A DNA stretch of 64,000 nt from Breviolum minutum Mf 1.05b.01 (GCA_000507305.1 DF240102.1:124001-188000); one strand, 5' to 3'; positions 28,617 through 40,454 are shown, numbered from the stretch's first letter. Numbers and translations: made by a program. The notes: generated by a model from the sequence alone, not told the origin.

Positions 28617-28769
28617 ACCCGCCAGTTTCATCAAGACCAAACCACCGAATTGTCACCCAGCAAAAATGGTAGTTTATCAAGTATAGGGTCGGAAAGGAGA
28701 TTCGCAAACACGAAGTCCTTTACATTTCATCAGATTTGGTACCTGTACTTGCATTATTGCATAAATTGG

Positions 28770-28945
28770 TAATAACCTACTTATAATAAGTAGATATAAG
28801 CGTATAATACGGTATAACATACTTATGGGTTGCAACAGTAAATGGCTTGTAGATGGCTTATAACCTACTTATAAATGGGATATATTAGGGTTACAACCCA
28901 CTGATCCTTACCATTTCCTAACTTCCTGGCCGGGACATCCTTTTC
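28770..28945. mobile_element. Foldback element, family G
   Basis: GGTTATAACCTACTTATAAA-type inner repeats, with right terminus CTGGCCGGGACATCC. Confidence 0.5.
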
Positions 28946-29085
28946 GTGGCAACTTTGTGGGGGAACTGTGCCCAGGAGATATGCGGCATGGCTTGGTGGG
29001 TCTTTGCTGGCTCAGGAGCTGATGTCAATTTTGGTCCGTCGTTTTTTTGGGACTTTGGAGATCACCTATTTACCACTACAGATCC

Positions 29086-29345
29086 ATGGGATGATGGTAT
29101 TTTTACCTACATTTACCGTAAAAATCAACCATACATGTAGGTAAATATCAACCATACATGGATTGTTTGGGACGATGGGTATATTTACATGGGACTGGTT
29201 TGTTTTTCAGGTGTGTAGATTTAGGGATTACCTATACTATACCCATTACGGATTCATGCGACGATTGTATATTTACCTATACATTTACCATAAGAAATCA
29301 ACAATACATCATACATGTAGGTAGATATACGCCAGACATGGATGG
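29086..29345. mobile_element. Two family A elements in tandem
   Basis: First hairpin about 29086-29165 (TTTTTACCTACATTTACCGT to ATACATGGAT). Second about 29248-29345 (TATATTTACCTATACATTTA to ATATACGCCAGACATGGATGG). They are separated by about 80 bp. Confidence 0.65.
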
Positions 29346-30009
29346 TTTGGGACATTTCGGACATAATTCCCACATGATCCCTGAAAATTACAGCGAAAGC
29401 CCTTAAAAATGGGCCGAAATTGTTCCCTCAAAAAGGGAAGCAGCTCATCTTCCAAGCATTGACTTGCAGGGGCGAACTTGATGCTTCAGGGAGGGTAGAA
29501 GTAGAACCACCTTCGAATTATCCTCAATAAAAAGAAGAACCTGAGTCTGAGACAAATATACATTCCAGAAATTTCCAGACATCAGTTTGTACACCTCACA
29601 CCTCCATACTTCATGACTTCAGACAACTTGTTTGCTATTAAAAAGCACAAACTCAATTTGCCCAATGGTTTTGTAAGTTCTTGCTGCAGATAGATGCGTA
29701 TAGAATGTTCTTTGTTCACGTGTGTGCCAAATCAAGAAGTTGATGTTATCAAGAAGAAGTGGTTTAGGTATTTTGTAGAAAAAAACATTGTGATTGTTCA
29801 TTTTTGTCAGCCCCCCTTCTTAATTACCATTGCAAAAATTGAAAACTCATGATGGAGGACCATCTTCAAGGTGTATATTATACACAATATAGGTAGAACG
29901 TTAGACAGGTTCTTGTTTTTTTTTAATGTGCGGATTTCGCATAAAAAATGATGCCAAAAACACTTTGAAACGTTTGTGAAAGGGATTAAAAGGTACAGGA
30001 AAGGTATTT

Positions 30010-30108
30010 TTTATTTTGAAAGCCCAATGGCAAATTGGATATTTGGTACTTAGGGGTACCCCGATTCGAATCCCAAACCACTGGGCCCCAAACCACCAAT
30101 TAACCATT
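30010..30108. mobile_element. Foldback element, family F
   Basis: Inner GGTACTTAGGGGTACC is followed by CCAAACCACTGGGCCCCAAA and CCACCAATTAACC. Confidence 0.55.
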
Positions 30109-30409
30109 AGTTGAATCATGCTAAAATAGAAATAACGATCAATCAACCCAAAGATATTTCCCCTTCTATGAAATATGATGATTCACCCTGACCAAGTTCC
30201 TCGAACTAAGGATGCTTGAACCCTTTCCTAGGAGATGATGTATAACATAGACTTTACAAAGCTTCCAAGTAGCTTACAACAGTTTCTTATTCTATGGTAG
30301 TTCTATTCTAAATGGGGCTCCGCGTGATTTTTGTGTTTATGTAATAGGATTCTTAAGGGTAGGGTGGTGATTCCCCTCATCTTCCCCAAAGTTCCCCAAT
30401 CTTCCGTAG

Positions 30410-30559
30410 ATATCCTCGGGGTTCCCCTTTCTGTGGACTGCCGAGCCTCGTGTTGGCGTGTTGGAAACGGACCAGGATGCAGCATTTCGGAGCATGGTGA
30501 AATCAAAACGAGAGTACGAAGAGGCGGCGATGGCGGTCGGAGATTGGCTCTGTGTCAGG
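30410..30559 (+). CDS. Exon-like island, unknown
   Basis: Frame 2 is open after TAG 30407. It reads LWTAEPRVGVLETDQDAAFR, SMVKSKREYEEAAMAVGDWL and CVRGENTF. Helical, charged and convincingly coding. The acceptor is probably CTTCCGTAG at 30409. A family A remnant begins just after it (AATGTATGGATTG, about 30580), and the frame stops inside that remnant. Confidence 0.5.
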
Positions 30560-31143
30560 GGAGAAAACACATTCACCCCAATGTATGGATTGTATTGTTA
30601 GTCTATCTATACCTAGATTTTTGGTAGTTTTGGAGGGTAAAATGTGGGGTAAGTATACACAGTATACACATATGCATTGAGTGTTTGGGTAAATGTTGCT
30701 TGGAATTGTTCAAGTACGAGGATATCCCAGGAATTGGGGATCAATGGTTGGGATCAATAGGTTACTTCACCTACTTTTAACGGGGGTTATAGTCAGGTTA
30801 TAACTTATAACCGCTTACTAACCATTTACTAATTTCCAAGGGGACATCCTAGTAGTTTTCATTGTGGAAAGTTGTTTGAACTCGATCAAGATTAATTTAT
30901 TGGGTGAGGTTTGAAAAAGTGCCACTTCCATGGTTTGAAATACGTACATTGCAAGTCGGGACATTTAAAACTAAATGAGCAATGTTCAAAACCCTCATAA
31001 CATTCCAGTATACTGATTGTTTTATAGGGATCCTTATATTGACATATTAGAATCCCCATTTATTAGGTTTTTAGTATACCTCCAAAACCTATACCCAAAA
31101 CGTCTCCTCTAAGGGTAAAAGGTGATTTCCTGGTTGCTCCGAG

Positions 31144-31227
31144 AGGTGGGTCCATCCTGCATGCGCGGCAGCCCTGTCCTGTTGGGATAGCGTAGCAGCG
31201 CGGCTCAGCTCCTGAGCAGTTGCGGAC
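31144..31227 (+). CDS. Ala-rich island with in-frame TGA
   Basis: Frame 1 reads RWVHPACAAALSCWDSVAAR, then TGA 31213 and AVADDCFQKE. It is GC-rich in an AT-rich setting. The antisense frame is also open (CSGAEPRCYAIPTGQGCRAC), so the strand is unsure. Confidence 0.28.
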
Positions 31228-31267
31228 GATTGCTTTCAGAAAGAGTGAACAAAAACCTGGGTTACAG

Positions 31268-31333
31268 GCGATTTTACTACAGATATTTATGGGGATTATA
31301 ATAAACCATTATAAGGATCCCTATTAAACAACC
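31268..31333. mobile_element. Short element, family L
   Basis: Family L is about 60 bp and reads TATTTATGGGGATTATAATA then ATTATAAGGATCCCTATTAA ACAACC. Reverse copies lie at 31012-31075 and 35180-35240, and further copies at 25086-25143 and 56990-57050. Confidence 0.55.
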
Positions 31334-31370
31334 AGGATCTAATGGAGTATGGCCGTTTTTTGTTTGTGGC

Positions 31371-31485
31371 TCAGGTGGTGGTTTCAAAGATGTTTTATTT
31401 TCACCTTTAGTTGGGAAATGATCCAATTTGACGATCATATGAATCATATGTTTCAGTTAGCGGTTGGGGAACAACCACCAACTAG
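31371..31485. mobile_element. Foldback element, family B
   Basis: CAGGTGGTGGTTTCAAAGAT at the left, CAACCACCAACTAG at the right. Interior CCAATTTGACGATCATATG. Confidence 0.7.
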
Positions 31486-32114
31486 AAACGGATTCGGAAA
31501 TGACAGGTGGGTCTGGTGGGTCTGGTAGGTGACATGTCATCTTTTGGTCCTGAAAAATTGCATTATTTTTTCTTGTGAGACAAAAGAAGTCTTACTTCCC
31601 ACAAGGGTTTGCGTCCTGCCTTGGGGGATCCAAGCACCTTCTGGGAATGGTAATGGAACCCAAAAAATACTATGCGTTTTGGAGGTGATTGGACACCCTA
31701 ATGATCATCTGAGAATATGACTGGATGGCCTAGGGATGAATGTCCCTTTTTGGTGGAGCTTTCACAACATCACGGTTTTTGACGCTTAAAAGTATGGGAT
31801 TCATCCATTTGTTTTTGGTGATGCCAAGCAATGAAAAAAACATGGTTGTTTAGGGTTTATAGGGGTTTATACCACCCATTTATGTGGTGATTATAAACCA
31901 TTGCAAATTGTAAATATTATAAGGATTCCCTTTAAACAACCTGTACAATGGGAAAAAATGCTCGCGTGGTCCCAGCTTTTGTTTAAGATTTACTTGCAGG
32001 GTCAAGTTCAACCCTGTTCACCACCCATGATCCCTCAGAGGGCCTTATTGCTTGGAGGGGGAGAGGTTGCATTGGAGGGGATATAGGGGAGCCACTGTTT
32101 CATTTGAAACAAAT

Positions 32115-32219
32115 GTGGATGTTTCCAAAAACAGTGGTACTCCGAAATCGATGGTTTGGAATGGAAAACCCTATTTAAATGGATGATTTCGGGGTACCCC
32201 TATTTTCGGAAACATCCAA
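32115..32219. mobile_element. Foldback element, family D
   Basis: TGGATGTTTCC...GTGGTAC at the left and GTACCCC...GGAAACATCCA at the right. Confidence 0.7.
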
Positions 32220-32449
32220 ATGTATGAAGAAAGTGGTCAGAAGAAACGGTGGAAATGCTGCAGATGACTAATTTTTTGATGTGTTTTCCAATGTGCATCT
32301 TTGCTTGCTGGATTGACTTATAGACTTATCCCAGCGAAATATGCGCAAGATGAAACTATCCCGACTTGCTGATAATTTTGACTTAGATTCACCAAATATT
32401 CAAGCCAAAATGAAGTCAAAATATTCCATAAAATGGAGCATTTGGAATA

Positions 32450-32545
32450 CCCCCCCGAAGTTTAACATAGCCCCTGAAAATAGGGAATCCCAAAAGGAAA
32501 CTCATCTTCCAACCATCTATTTTCAGGGGCTATGTTAAACTTCCA
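32450..32545. mobile_element. Foldback element, family C (good copy)
   Basis: The left arm is CCCCCGAAGTTTAACATAGC then CCCTGAAAATAG. The right arm is CTATTTTCAGGGGCTATGTT then AAACTTCCAGGGGG. Confidence 0.8.
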
Positions 32546-32686
32546 GGGGGTATACAGTAAGATATTTGGCGTGTGCTTAGTGATGAGCTATTTCTCAGTA
32601 GCTTATAGGATTTCGCCAGTCCTATTCCTATTGCAAAGAGCAGGTTTGCGACCATGGCAAGCACCCAGGTATGAACTTAACTACGA

Positions 32687-32870
32687 GTAGGTGGTGGTTT
32701 CAAATACCATCTAGGGAACTAACATATCCCATCAAAAATAATGTTTGAAGATGATTTTCCGAACTTCCCAAGGTGGGATATGTTAATTTCCTGGAGGGTA
32801 TGTTTTTATGTTTACCCCTTACTTGGGGAAAGGATCCAATTTGACGATCATATGTTTCCCGTCCATTGAC
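32687..32870. mobile_element. Family B element split by a nested element
   Basis: GTAGGTGGTGGTTTCAAAT starts a family B unit that is interrupted at about 32704 and resumes at TTTTTATGTTTACCCCTTAC (about 32803). Its right terminus is not recognisable. Confidence 0.65.
32704..32802. mobile_element. Nested foldback element (family P) inside family B
   Basis: ATACCATCTAGGGAACTAAC ATATCCCA at the left and TGGGATATGTTAATTTCC TGGAGGGTATG at the right. Imperfect inverted repeats of about 28 bp. Confidence 0.75.
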
Positions 32871-33189
32871 CAGATTCATTTCCACTATATAAAACCAAAC
32901 TCGGCCATGAATGAACAAAAACCTGATGACATGCTGCCTGGCCTTTTTGGTTCAAGTGGTTAAATGTTTTTGTTTGACATTTTGGTTTGGCAATCATGGA
33001 CCGAACTGTTACATTTTCGGCTAAGATGAAGCCTTTTCTTCGCAAGAAGTCAGGATTTGAAATGGTATCAACGGATTGAAATGTAGGTTTTCCCTTTGAA
33101 ACGAGTTGACAACTCAGGTTCTGAATGGATCTTCAAAAATGATGTTCAACAGGATTCAACAGCGCTATAGAACCCTTAGGTCATCTTAG

Positions 33190-33282
33190 GTCTCTTGGAT
33201 TCTCGGCCGCTTGCGACCCCGCGGATGGACCCACATCGCTATGTCTGATGAGGACGTCCATGGAACCGGATACCGGTCCCGG
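33190..33282 (+). CDS. Exon-like island with GTAAGT donor
   Basis: An acceptor-like CATCTTAG (AG 33188-33189) and a consensus donor GG|GTAAGT at 33283 bracket 93 nt. Frame 2 reads LGFSAACDPADGPTSLCLMR then TSMEPDTGPG. The antisense strand has an uninterrupted 66-codon ATG ORF (33181-33381), also protein-like, so the strand is a preference based on splice signals. Confidence 0.42.
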
Positions 33283-33989
33283 GTAAGTGGGACCAATGCT
33301 GGGTACTACAAGGGGGGGCATCAAGGCATTTATCAATCGAAGGGCCAAAATAAATGGCACATCCCCAAGAACTTGTAACAATATATGAATTTACACACTC
33401 TGAACATTTCACATGGATACCGAAAGGTGGTAGTTTAGAAATGAAACTAATTATGGAATTTCATGGTCTTTCCTTTCAAATAAATGTATTTTGATGTGTT
33501 TTGGGTATCTATGGGTGAAATGTTCAGGTGCTTTTGGAGCACTTCCTCATGAAAGTAGATGGTCGCTTTGATCTTCACTTGGTCGATGAACTTATTTTCT
33601 GATTGTGGAAAAAGGTGGTGATGGGATCATAGAATACTCCTACAAGTCAAGTTCTGTATATGTTTGTTTAATTTCATTTGTTATATGGTTGGACTAGTTA
33701 TTAATATATTACATCTTATATATTATCTATTTTGACATGTATCATGTGTATATGTATATGTTGTTTCCTTAAAAATATTTTTATATACATACACCTGGTA
33801 CGAAAGTCCTAAATATACTGCCCTTTACCAGAGGCGCCATAATCCATTGAATGGGAACCTATAGCCATAATTGTTCCGTTGATGGTTTTTGGATTGCTAT
33901 GCCTGTTTCCAGCTCTCCATCAATGAGTGAAAGAGCATTCTCAAAGGCAGATGACCAATCAATGATGGCCAGCAACTAGGACAATGTGA

Positions 33990-34529
33990 CACACTTGGAC
34001 TATCTTAGACTGGGAAACCACAGGCAGAGTCGGGCTTCACACGGGTTTCATCTCGGCAGAGTTTCACCATTTGGAAAAAAGAAAGCAGCCAAATTTCTAC
34101 GTCCTGCGGACATTTTTAGGTCATCTCAGTGGTCTCTGGGTCTTTGCAGGCTGACCGGTTCATTACTTCTTGTTGAGGCTGGTCTCAATTGATCTCAAGT
34201 GTATGTGCAGTAGAGTTTTTACAGAACGGTCGCAAGGAACAGCTAGAGTAAAAGTTCTTGTGTTGTTGGAAGAGCGTAGCACAAACTGAGATTGGTCGCG
34301 GCATGTTTGCAAGTATGACGCAGACTCAAAGGTCCAAAGAAAGTTCAGATCGGCAATATAACAATATGGAGATATGGCGACAAGACGTCCGGAACTGATT
34401 CCTTTGAGAGCAAAATGGTATATTGATTTACAGTTAAAACTGAATTCAACAGTGGCCAAGCTCTTTGACAACCCACTGAAACATGCTGCGATCAAGGTTC
34501 TGGTCTCACGAAGACCCTTCAATTTCTGA
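33990..34529 (+). pseudogene. 180-codon coding-like frame with three stops
   Basis: Frame 0 keeps coding character through TGA 34152, TGA 34287 and TAA 34359 to TGA 34527. Segments: GRVGLHTGFISAEFHHLEKR; NFYVLRTFLGHLSGLWVFAG; RVKVLVLLEERSTN; DWSRHVCKYDADSKVQRKFR; IPLRAKWYIDLQLKLNSTVA and KLFDNPLKHAAIKVLVSRRP. All three stops could be single transitions (TGG or CGA to TGA, CAA to TAA). A 164-codon antisense ORF (34163-34657) is uninterrupted but has poorer composition. No family is named. Confidence 0.5.
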
Positions 34530-34768
34530 GTGAAAACCAAAAAACACAGACGATGCAAAACATTGACTGCTCTGTTTTTTGTTCTTGTTCCAAGCATCTT
34601 AGGGAAATCCAAGTCAACTAAATGTAGCTGAACCCTGGAAGTCAACCACGATTTCAAAAATGGTAAACTTCCTTCTAGATGATGAAGAACCCTTACTTGA
34701 AAAATGGTGAAACTCGGAAACCAACCGGACTAAAATGGTGGCAAAGGACTCCCAGGCTAAATATATCA

Positions 34769-34793
34769 TTAGGGTTTAGGGCTTAGGGTTTAG
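34769..34793. repeat. Short interstitial telomere-like repeat
   Basis: TTAGGGTTTAGGGCTTAGGG then TTTAG: about 3.5 units of TTTAGGG with one substitution. TTTAGGG is the plant-type telomere repeat also reported from dinoflagellates. Confidence 0.7.
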
Positions 34794-35245
34794 TATAGTA
34801 ATGTTTTAGTTACTATAGCTACTAGTACCAGTTACTAGCTATACCACCTGGAAAGTAGATGGCTAGCCACTCCCATTAGTATTGGTTTATCATAGCCCCT
34901 TACTAAGCCACCTTTTGGGAGTTGCGCCATCTACTTTCACTACGGTGTAGTACAATCCTATACAATCCTTATCCTAATTACATGGATCTTTTTGGCGATG
35001 CTTCCAGCACAACAACTCCTCACTTGTTGCACCTCTAGGAGACCCAGGAGCCCACCAATGAGGCAGGTTGGATGGGTTCCCTTCAGCACGTTTCACGGTG
35101 AGATGACATGGTGGATGTCACGTTTGAAGTCAGTAAATGTCATATTTGGATGTCACTCCTACTTTCCATGAAATACTGGTTGGTCAATAGGGATCCTTCT
35201 AATGGTTTAGTGTAAATCCCCATACAACTGGATAGTATCATCCCC

Positions 35246-35365
35246 TATATGGGTGTTTCCTTAAATGGTGCTACCCCCCATTTCACACCCCAAAATGATC
35301 ATTTTTAGTAGGAAAACCCACGGTTGTTGGGGAAACCCACCATTTTGGGAAACCCCTATATGGGT
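35246..35365. mobile_element. Foldback element, family D
   Basis: CCTATATGGGTGTTTCC at the left and GGGAAACCCCTATATGGG at the right, with an inner CCCACGGTTGTTGGGGAAAC. Confidence 0.65.
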
Positions 35366-35672
35366 TATAACCTAACTTCCCGGGACATTCAAACAATATA
35401 AACAAAACATGGTTGACTGGAGAATGGGCAATGAACCGGGATATGTTAGTTCCCCAAGACGGTAGGTGTTGTGGTAGGATGTGGGTGAGTAGCCTGAGTA
35501 GCCTTGCCTTGTGGCTATCTTCCAAGGTTTTTTTGGCTTCCTTGGAAAATAATCATAGCGTCTGGTTTTATTTGGGTTCCCTGAATTCCTGCAATAAAGA
35601 AACATGGCGATGACATGCTGACATGTTTTTTCTAAAGATGATGTGCTTCTCCTATGATTTGATTTATCACCA

Positions 35673-35769
35673 CCCATAGGATCCATGTTTGGTATATTTA
35701 CCGACTACATTTGAAACACACATCAATATATGTAATGTAGGTAAACATACCAGACATGGATCCTATTGG
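35673..35769. mobile_element. Foldback element, family A
   Basis: CCCATAGGATCCATGTTTGG and CCAGACATGGATCCTATTGG are the arms. Both carry matching changes relative to the consensus (TTTGG/CCAGA), as if the hairpin evolves as a unit. Confidence 0.8.
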
Positions 35770-35989
35770 CCATGACAAATCCTGCTAAAACGAATTGAGC
35801 GAGTTTTCCCGCTATAGGCCGAAAATTTGCAGCGACCGACAGGAAAGAAAGTCTTCCTAGATCACCAGGCTTTTGTTCCCCACGATCTCATTTCACATTT
35901 GCAACATTGCCCGAAATGAATTGCATCTGTGACATTGAGGAAACCAAGATTACAGAGGAGAATAATTTCCCTCGTTTTGTATTCTTGTG

Positions 35990-36136
35990 TATCCGAGAGG
36001 TTCTCGGGAGGAACTTCGTCCGACATCTATCTGTTCTATGACGGCGAGAAATGGGCTTTCGGACCAGACATCCAAAAGCCCGAGGTTTGGGCCTACGCCC
36101 AGGTTGATGCCCCTGGGTCGCGATTTGTGGCGGTGG
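35990..36136 (+). CDS. Exon 1 of a two-exon candidate, unknown
   Basis: Frame 1 reads FSGGTSSDIYLFYDGEKWAF, GPDIQKPEVWAYAQVDAPGS and RFVAVG. The left border may be GAGAG|GTTC near 35998. If the intron is 36137-36204 (GA...AG), the codon is completed as Gly and continues into the next island in frame. Confidence 0.5.
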
Positions 36137-36204
36137 GATGACCATTCTGAATTTGGCGACTTTTGGCCCTGGCACACATCTTCTTTTCTGGCTTTTATTT
36201 CTAG

Positions 36205-36598
36205 GATTGGATCCTGAGTTTGGTATCAAGAAGACTTGTAAGCTAGTTTCAAGCCCTTTTGGCTTCCAAGACGCATTTGACCGTCAAGGTGACGGCGACG
36301 AAGAGGAATTGACCACTCTTGGTCGCAGCGACATTGTGCTAGGCGGTCTTCATGATTGGGGCTTCCAACCAGATCTTCCTGCAAATTTCCATCACTTTGA
36401 GGCCATTGATGTTGTCCAAGATGCCGGATATCTTTCAAGGATTGAAAAGGGGTATTACAAATCTTTTGATCTCACGGGTGAAGCGGAAAGTGTTCATATG
36501 GTTGTCTACATTCCGCTGAAATTCGATTTTGAGGAACAGCTGAGAAGAGGGGTTCTTGAAGCTTCAGTTGACCCTGATGTAACACCCTGGTTATACAG
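36205..36598 (+). CDS. Exon 2 of a two-exon candidate, unknown
   Basis: It follows a long pyrimidine tract and TTTCTAG|G. Frame 0 is open for 131 codons with excellent coding character (GRSDIVLGGLHDWGFQPDLP, NFHHFEAIDVVQDAGYLSRI, EKGYYKSFDLTGEAESVHMV). It ends at ACAG|GTGCGT (36599). The same frame continues open to 36818 and includes a further good stretch near 36630-36735 (SWYDEATEFEADRRRKPIKR). An acidic soluble protein, not recognised. This is the longest single exon candidate right of the retroelement. Confidence 0.58.
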
Positions 36599-37020
36599 GT
36601 GCGTTTCAGCTCACAGCTCTTGGAAAATGTCCTGGTATGATGAAGCTACTGAGTTCGAAGCTGACAGACGTCGAAAACCAATTAAAAGACCAGCCAATTC
36701 GATGGCTCTTTTGGTAGATCTCACAATCCCCATTTTTCAGGGACGAACTGCTACTTTCAATCATAATAGGAGGTTCCCCAAATTTTCCGTAAGGCTAATC
36801 TTCCCCAGGAATCCTTAGGGTTCCCCAGTTACTCCGTCCCCTTGAACACCCCCCACCTAAGAACCTTATCAAAGAAGTGTAAATCACCATATTTAAGGAG
36901 AATAATTTTGGTTTCTCACTTGTTTCCAATCATGGCTGCCAACATCAAAGCTTTTTGTGAGCCCCAAAAAGTTGTCCCCACTCCAAGTTGTTTGGATTTG
37001 TTGAAGGTGATTTTTTACGG

Positions 37021-37145
37021 ATTGGAGGATCATCCCACTTAGTTTGTGGTTAGTAACCCGAAGGAGGGTTGTGGGACCCCTTCCAAATGGCCTTCCCATG
37101 GCTTATAAATGGGGGTTACACTTGCTAACTGGGATGATCCTCCAG
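37021..37145. mobile_element. Foldback element, family E
   Basis: ATTGGAGGATCATCCCACTT at the left and TAACTGGGATGATCCTCCAG at the right. About 125 bp, with an interior deletion relative to 16790-16951. Confidence 0.75.
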
Positions 37146-37730
37146 GCTTTGTATTTTTGTCGAAGCATCCTAGGCAAATCTAAGACTCATAGATAGTGTA
37201 CAGAGCAGGTGACAAACCTTAGCATCGTGGTGGTTGCAAGTGTTTTTTGAATTTTCTACCCTACTTGGGCAGATGATCCCCAATTTGACGTGAATGTGTT
37301 GTTTTTGATGGGTGGTTCAACCACCACTTGGATGTCCCATCAATGATTAGTAAATGGGTTGTAACCTACTTCTAAATGGTGTATATCGCAGATATAACCC
37401 ATTGATCCTAAACCTGTACTAACTTCCTGAACATGCAGCTAGGGTCCATGTATGGTATATTTACCCACGTTTACCATCAAAAATCAATTAAATGTATAGA
37501 CAAACACTTATTATTAACACCAGGAATAGAACCAGAAATATACATCCAGTTGCATCCAACAGTACAGGGGCCCATTGCTGTACCAGTTGGTGGCTGAGCC
37601 GAACAACTAGTCAAAATGGGAAGGGGGCAATCCAAAAAAAAACAGCAACGGAAAGATTGTAGCTAAAGCTTCCCCATTGTATGGATTCTGGTGACTTTGG
37701 TTAAGGGGCAGTATATTATAAGCACCTAAT

Positions 37731-37839
37731 CTAGGTCGTGGTTTCAAATATCTTTTATTTTCACCCCAAACCTTGGGGAAGATTTCCAATTTGACGAGCA
37801 TAATTATTTTTCAGATGGGTTGGTTCAACCACCCACCAG
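37731..37839. mobile_element. Foldback element, family B
   Basis: CTAGGTCGTGGTTTCAAATA at the left, GGTTCAACCACCCACCAG at the right. Confidence 0.7.
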
Positions 37840-39097
37840 TAATTCTCAAGCACCCTGATGACTTTAAGTATAGATTTCTATAGCTTTCCATCGGAAACCA
37901 CCCAAGTCTGTCACATCATCTCATCCGCCAAAGGCCATCATCAGGGTGTCACAGAGCCGTGAGAAGTTTGAGGGCAGAGAGGTGGCAAATGGTTGGTTTA
38001 TTTTTTTGGTGCCAAAAAAGTGGAGGATGAAACCGGGGGTCATTCAATTACCTTTTTTGGAGGGATGAAACAATGCAAATGTAGGGTAAATTTGAGGGAT
38101 TTACTATATAATAGTGCCTTGTTTGGGTTGGTAATATAATGACCCCTGATGAAACAGGGGGTCTAAATGAATGGGACCTTTGCCAGGAATCAAACTTGAT
38201 ACACATCTTTTGAATGATTTTGATGGATTTTTTCCCGAAACTATTCAATGGCATATTGTTTAAAGGTTGTTTTTTTAATAATGAGCTGCTTGAAAAGACG
38301 TCGCGTTGTTTTTTTTTTAACACCGTGTGGGTTTTCTAGGAATCAGTCGTCAACAAAGAAAGTTAGGGTGTCCTTCATCACCTCCGAAATGCATAGTAAC
38401 TCCTCAGAAGTTGAGCCAGCATCCCTAGGGGTTGATTAATATTCATACCCATAGGATTTGCATAATATGTGTGGATGATATACCTACATGAATATATGTC
38501 TGGCATACATGTATGGTAAGTTGTAGGTAAATATGTCAGTCATCTGGAGCAATTTGGATTTTAAAACACGGTATATTGCATTTATTAACTCAGCCAATGG
38601 GTAACTTCAGCCATCAATCGTGCAATCATGAGCCCCTGAAGACCTGTTGGATACTAAAGCAAATTGGGGTGATGAAAGTAGGGTGACATATCGCATTTGT
38701 TTGTGTTTATTTTTTGTTTGTTTAAGGTGATTTGTTACTTTCTACCATGGTCAATTACCATTAAACCATGATTTGGCTTAGAGCAAATCTAAGTTTACCA
38801 TTTAGGAATTCCGGCCCTTAAATGTATCATGGCACTAAAGAGTCTAAACCGCAGGTTGACTTATGGCTAGTCAACCTTATGGCTAGTCAACCTACCGTCC
38901 CGAACGTATACCCCTCCCCCAGAAATGACATGGCCGGCTATTGTCAGGCTTATTAATCCTTCGTGTCCAATAAATCTCCAACAGGACCCACTGAATGGAC
39001 CCCTAAACCTGGGTTTTTAATAGCTCTAGTAACCTTCTTAGGGGTCCGGTTGGTAAGGTCCCGTTCAATTTTTGATGGATCCTTATTTCTGGGGCAG

Positions 39098-39217
39098 GTT
39101 GACCAGCCATGAGTTTGACAGCACAGCGTCATGTCACCAGGATTACTTCGATGTCCGTCGGCGTTTGAAACATCGCTGGAGCCGCCAAAGCACAGAGAAT
39201 GAGGCGCTGTCAGTCAG
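39098..39217 (+). CDS. Exon-like island, unknown
   Basis: It follows GGGGCAG (AG 39096-39097). The frame reads HEFDSTASCHQDYFDVRRRL then KHRWSRQSTENEALS. Arg/His/Asp-rich, clearly unlike the flanks. Confidence 0.45.
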
Positions 39218-39482
39218 TTTTTTAAAGGGAAATAGACCGTTCGTCTCATGGATCCTTCAGGTTTGATCTAGGGCAAGGCCTTTGTCCGCATCCATGGGAT
39301 GAGTCCCATATATTTATTATATTTACAAACCATTCGAATGGCTTACATTTATGGTAAAAACCTGTGGTTGTTTGGGTGATGTTTTAATTTTCTACCATGG
39401 TGAATCAACAAAAAATCTCCATTTGGGGATTTTTTTTGTGTCCAAGCATCCAAAAAACACAAGTAAATCAGTATGTACATAA

Positions 39483-39578
39483 CTGGGTGGTGGTTTCAAA
39501 CATTTTATGTTCATCCCTATTTGGGGAAACAATCCAATTTGACTAATATTTTTCAGATGGGTTGAAACCACCAACTAG
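39483..39578. mobile_element. Foldback element, family B
   Basis: CTGGGTGGTGGTTTCAAACA and GTTGAAACCACCAACTAG. 96 bp, the same length as the copy at 17638. Confidence 0.8.
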
Positions 39579-40100
39579 ATGAGCAGTTTTCATGGATCCT
39601 CTTATGGCTCACTCAAGTTATTTTAGCTTCCCCAATAATCCAAAAACACCTCGTGAGGATCGGTGTGAATGAACCCCCCCCAAACATCAGGGTTTTAGGG
39701 GTTCCAAACTCACACCTCCTCACCGGGTATGACTGGAGGATGACTTGGATGTCTAGGGGTTAGTAAATACCCAGGGTGGCACGCACCATCCAAAGACTGG
39801 ACAAAAAGGGATGTTTTTTGTATAAAGTTAATAAAGTTGATTGCAGTTTTTGGGCAACCAGATGTAGGGTTTTAATAAATATCTTGGATTTGGTGGGTCA
39901 TGGTTACTGTATGTTTTTGATTCATCATCATTAAAGCGCCATTTTGGAAAGTGTTTCACAGGAAATGTTGGTGGCAAGACCTTTTTTGGGGAAGATGTCT
40001 TGTTTGGTAGATATTTTTAAACCACTAATACCTCGTCCGCCAACTGCATCACATGGAAGATTACCTTCAGCTGCAGTACACATCTATCATGTAAGAGTGA

Positions 40101-40195
40101 CTAGGCGGTGGTTTCAAATATTGTCTATTTTCATTTTCTACGGAGATGATCCAATTTGACTAATATTCTTCAAAGGGGTTGAAACCACCAACTAG
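40101..40195. mobile_element. Foldback element, family B
   Basis: CTAGGCGGTGGTTTCAAATA and GGTTGAAACCACCAACTAG. A detached right end (GGGTTGAAACCACCAACTAG) lies at 40291-40312. Confidence 0.8.
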
Positions 40196-40454
40196 TTTAG
40201 TTACAATTGCCGTTTAAAACATCAACCGCATGTAGGTAAACAAACCAGTTCCATATCTTCCATGATCTATTCTAAGTATCCATATATCTCGGGTTGAAAC
40301 CACCAACTAGGTAAATATTGGCATGCATGTTTCCCAATCTACGAGTTGACAGCCTCATCGAGGCTGACATGCCATTTTTTTTTGCCATTTTTTGTTGCCG
40401 GGGATCTGGAAGGCTCCACAAAACCTTCCGGGTTTTGTTGGGCAACTCGCAAGA

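Noticed and set aside
33245-33282. Hammerhead-like string CTGATGAG...GGAACCGG...CCGGTC
   Set aside because: GGAA instead of GAAA, no proper stem II loop, and stem I does not pair next to the core. The stretch reads well as an exon ending at GTAAGT, so the resemblance is taken as chance.
34163-34657. 164-codon antisense ORF without stops
   Set aside because: The + frame has better protein-like composition despite three stops. Kept in mind as an alternative.
38340-38437. Exon-like stretch after GTTTTCTAG
   Set aside because: Part of it (CTTCATCACCTCCGAAA and GAGCCAGCATCCCTA) recurs at 52310-52395 in another context, so it is more likely a dispersed repeat.
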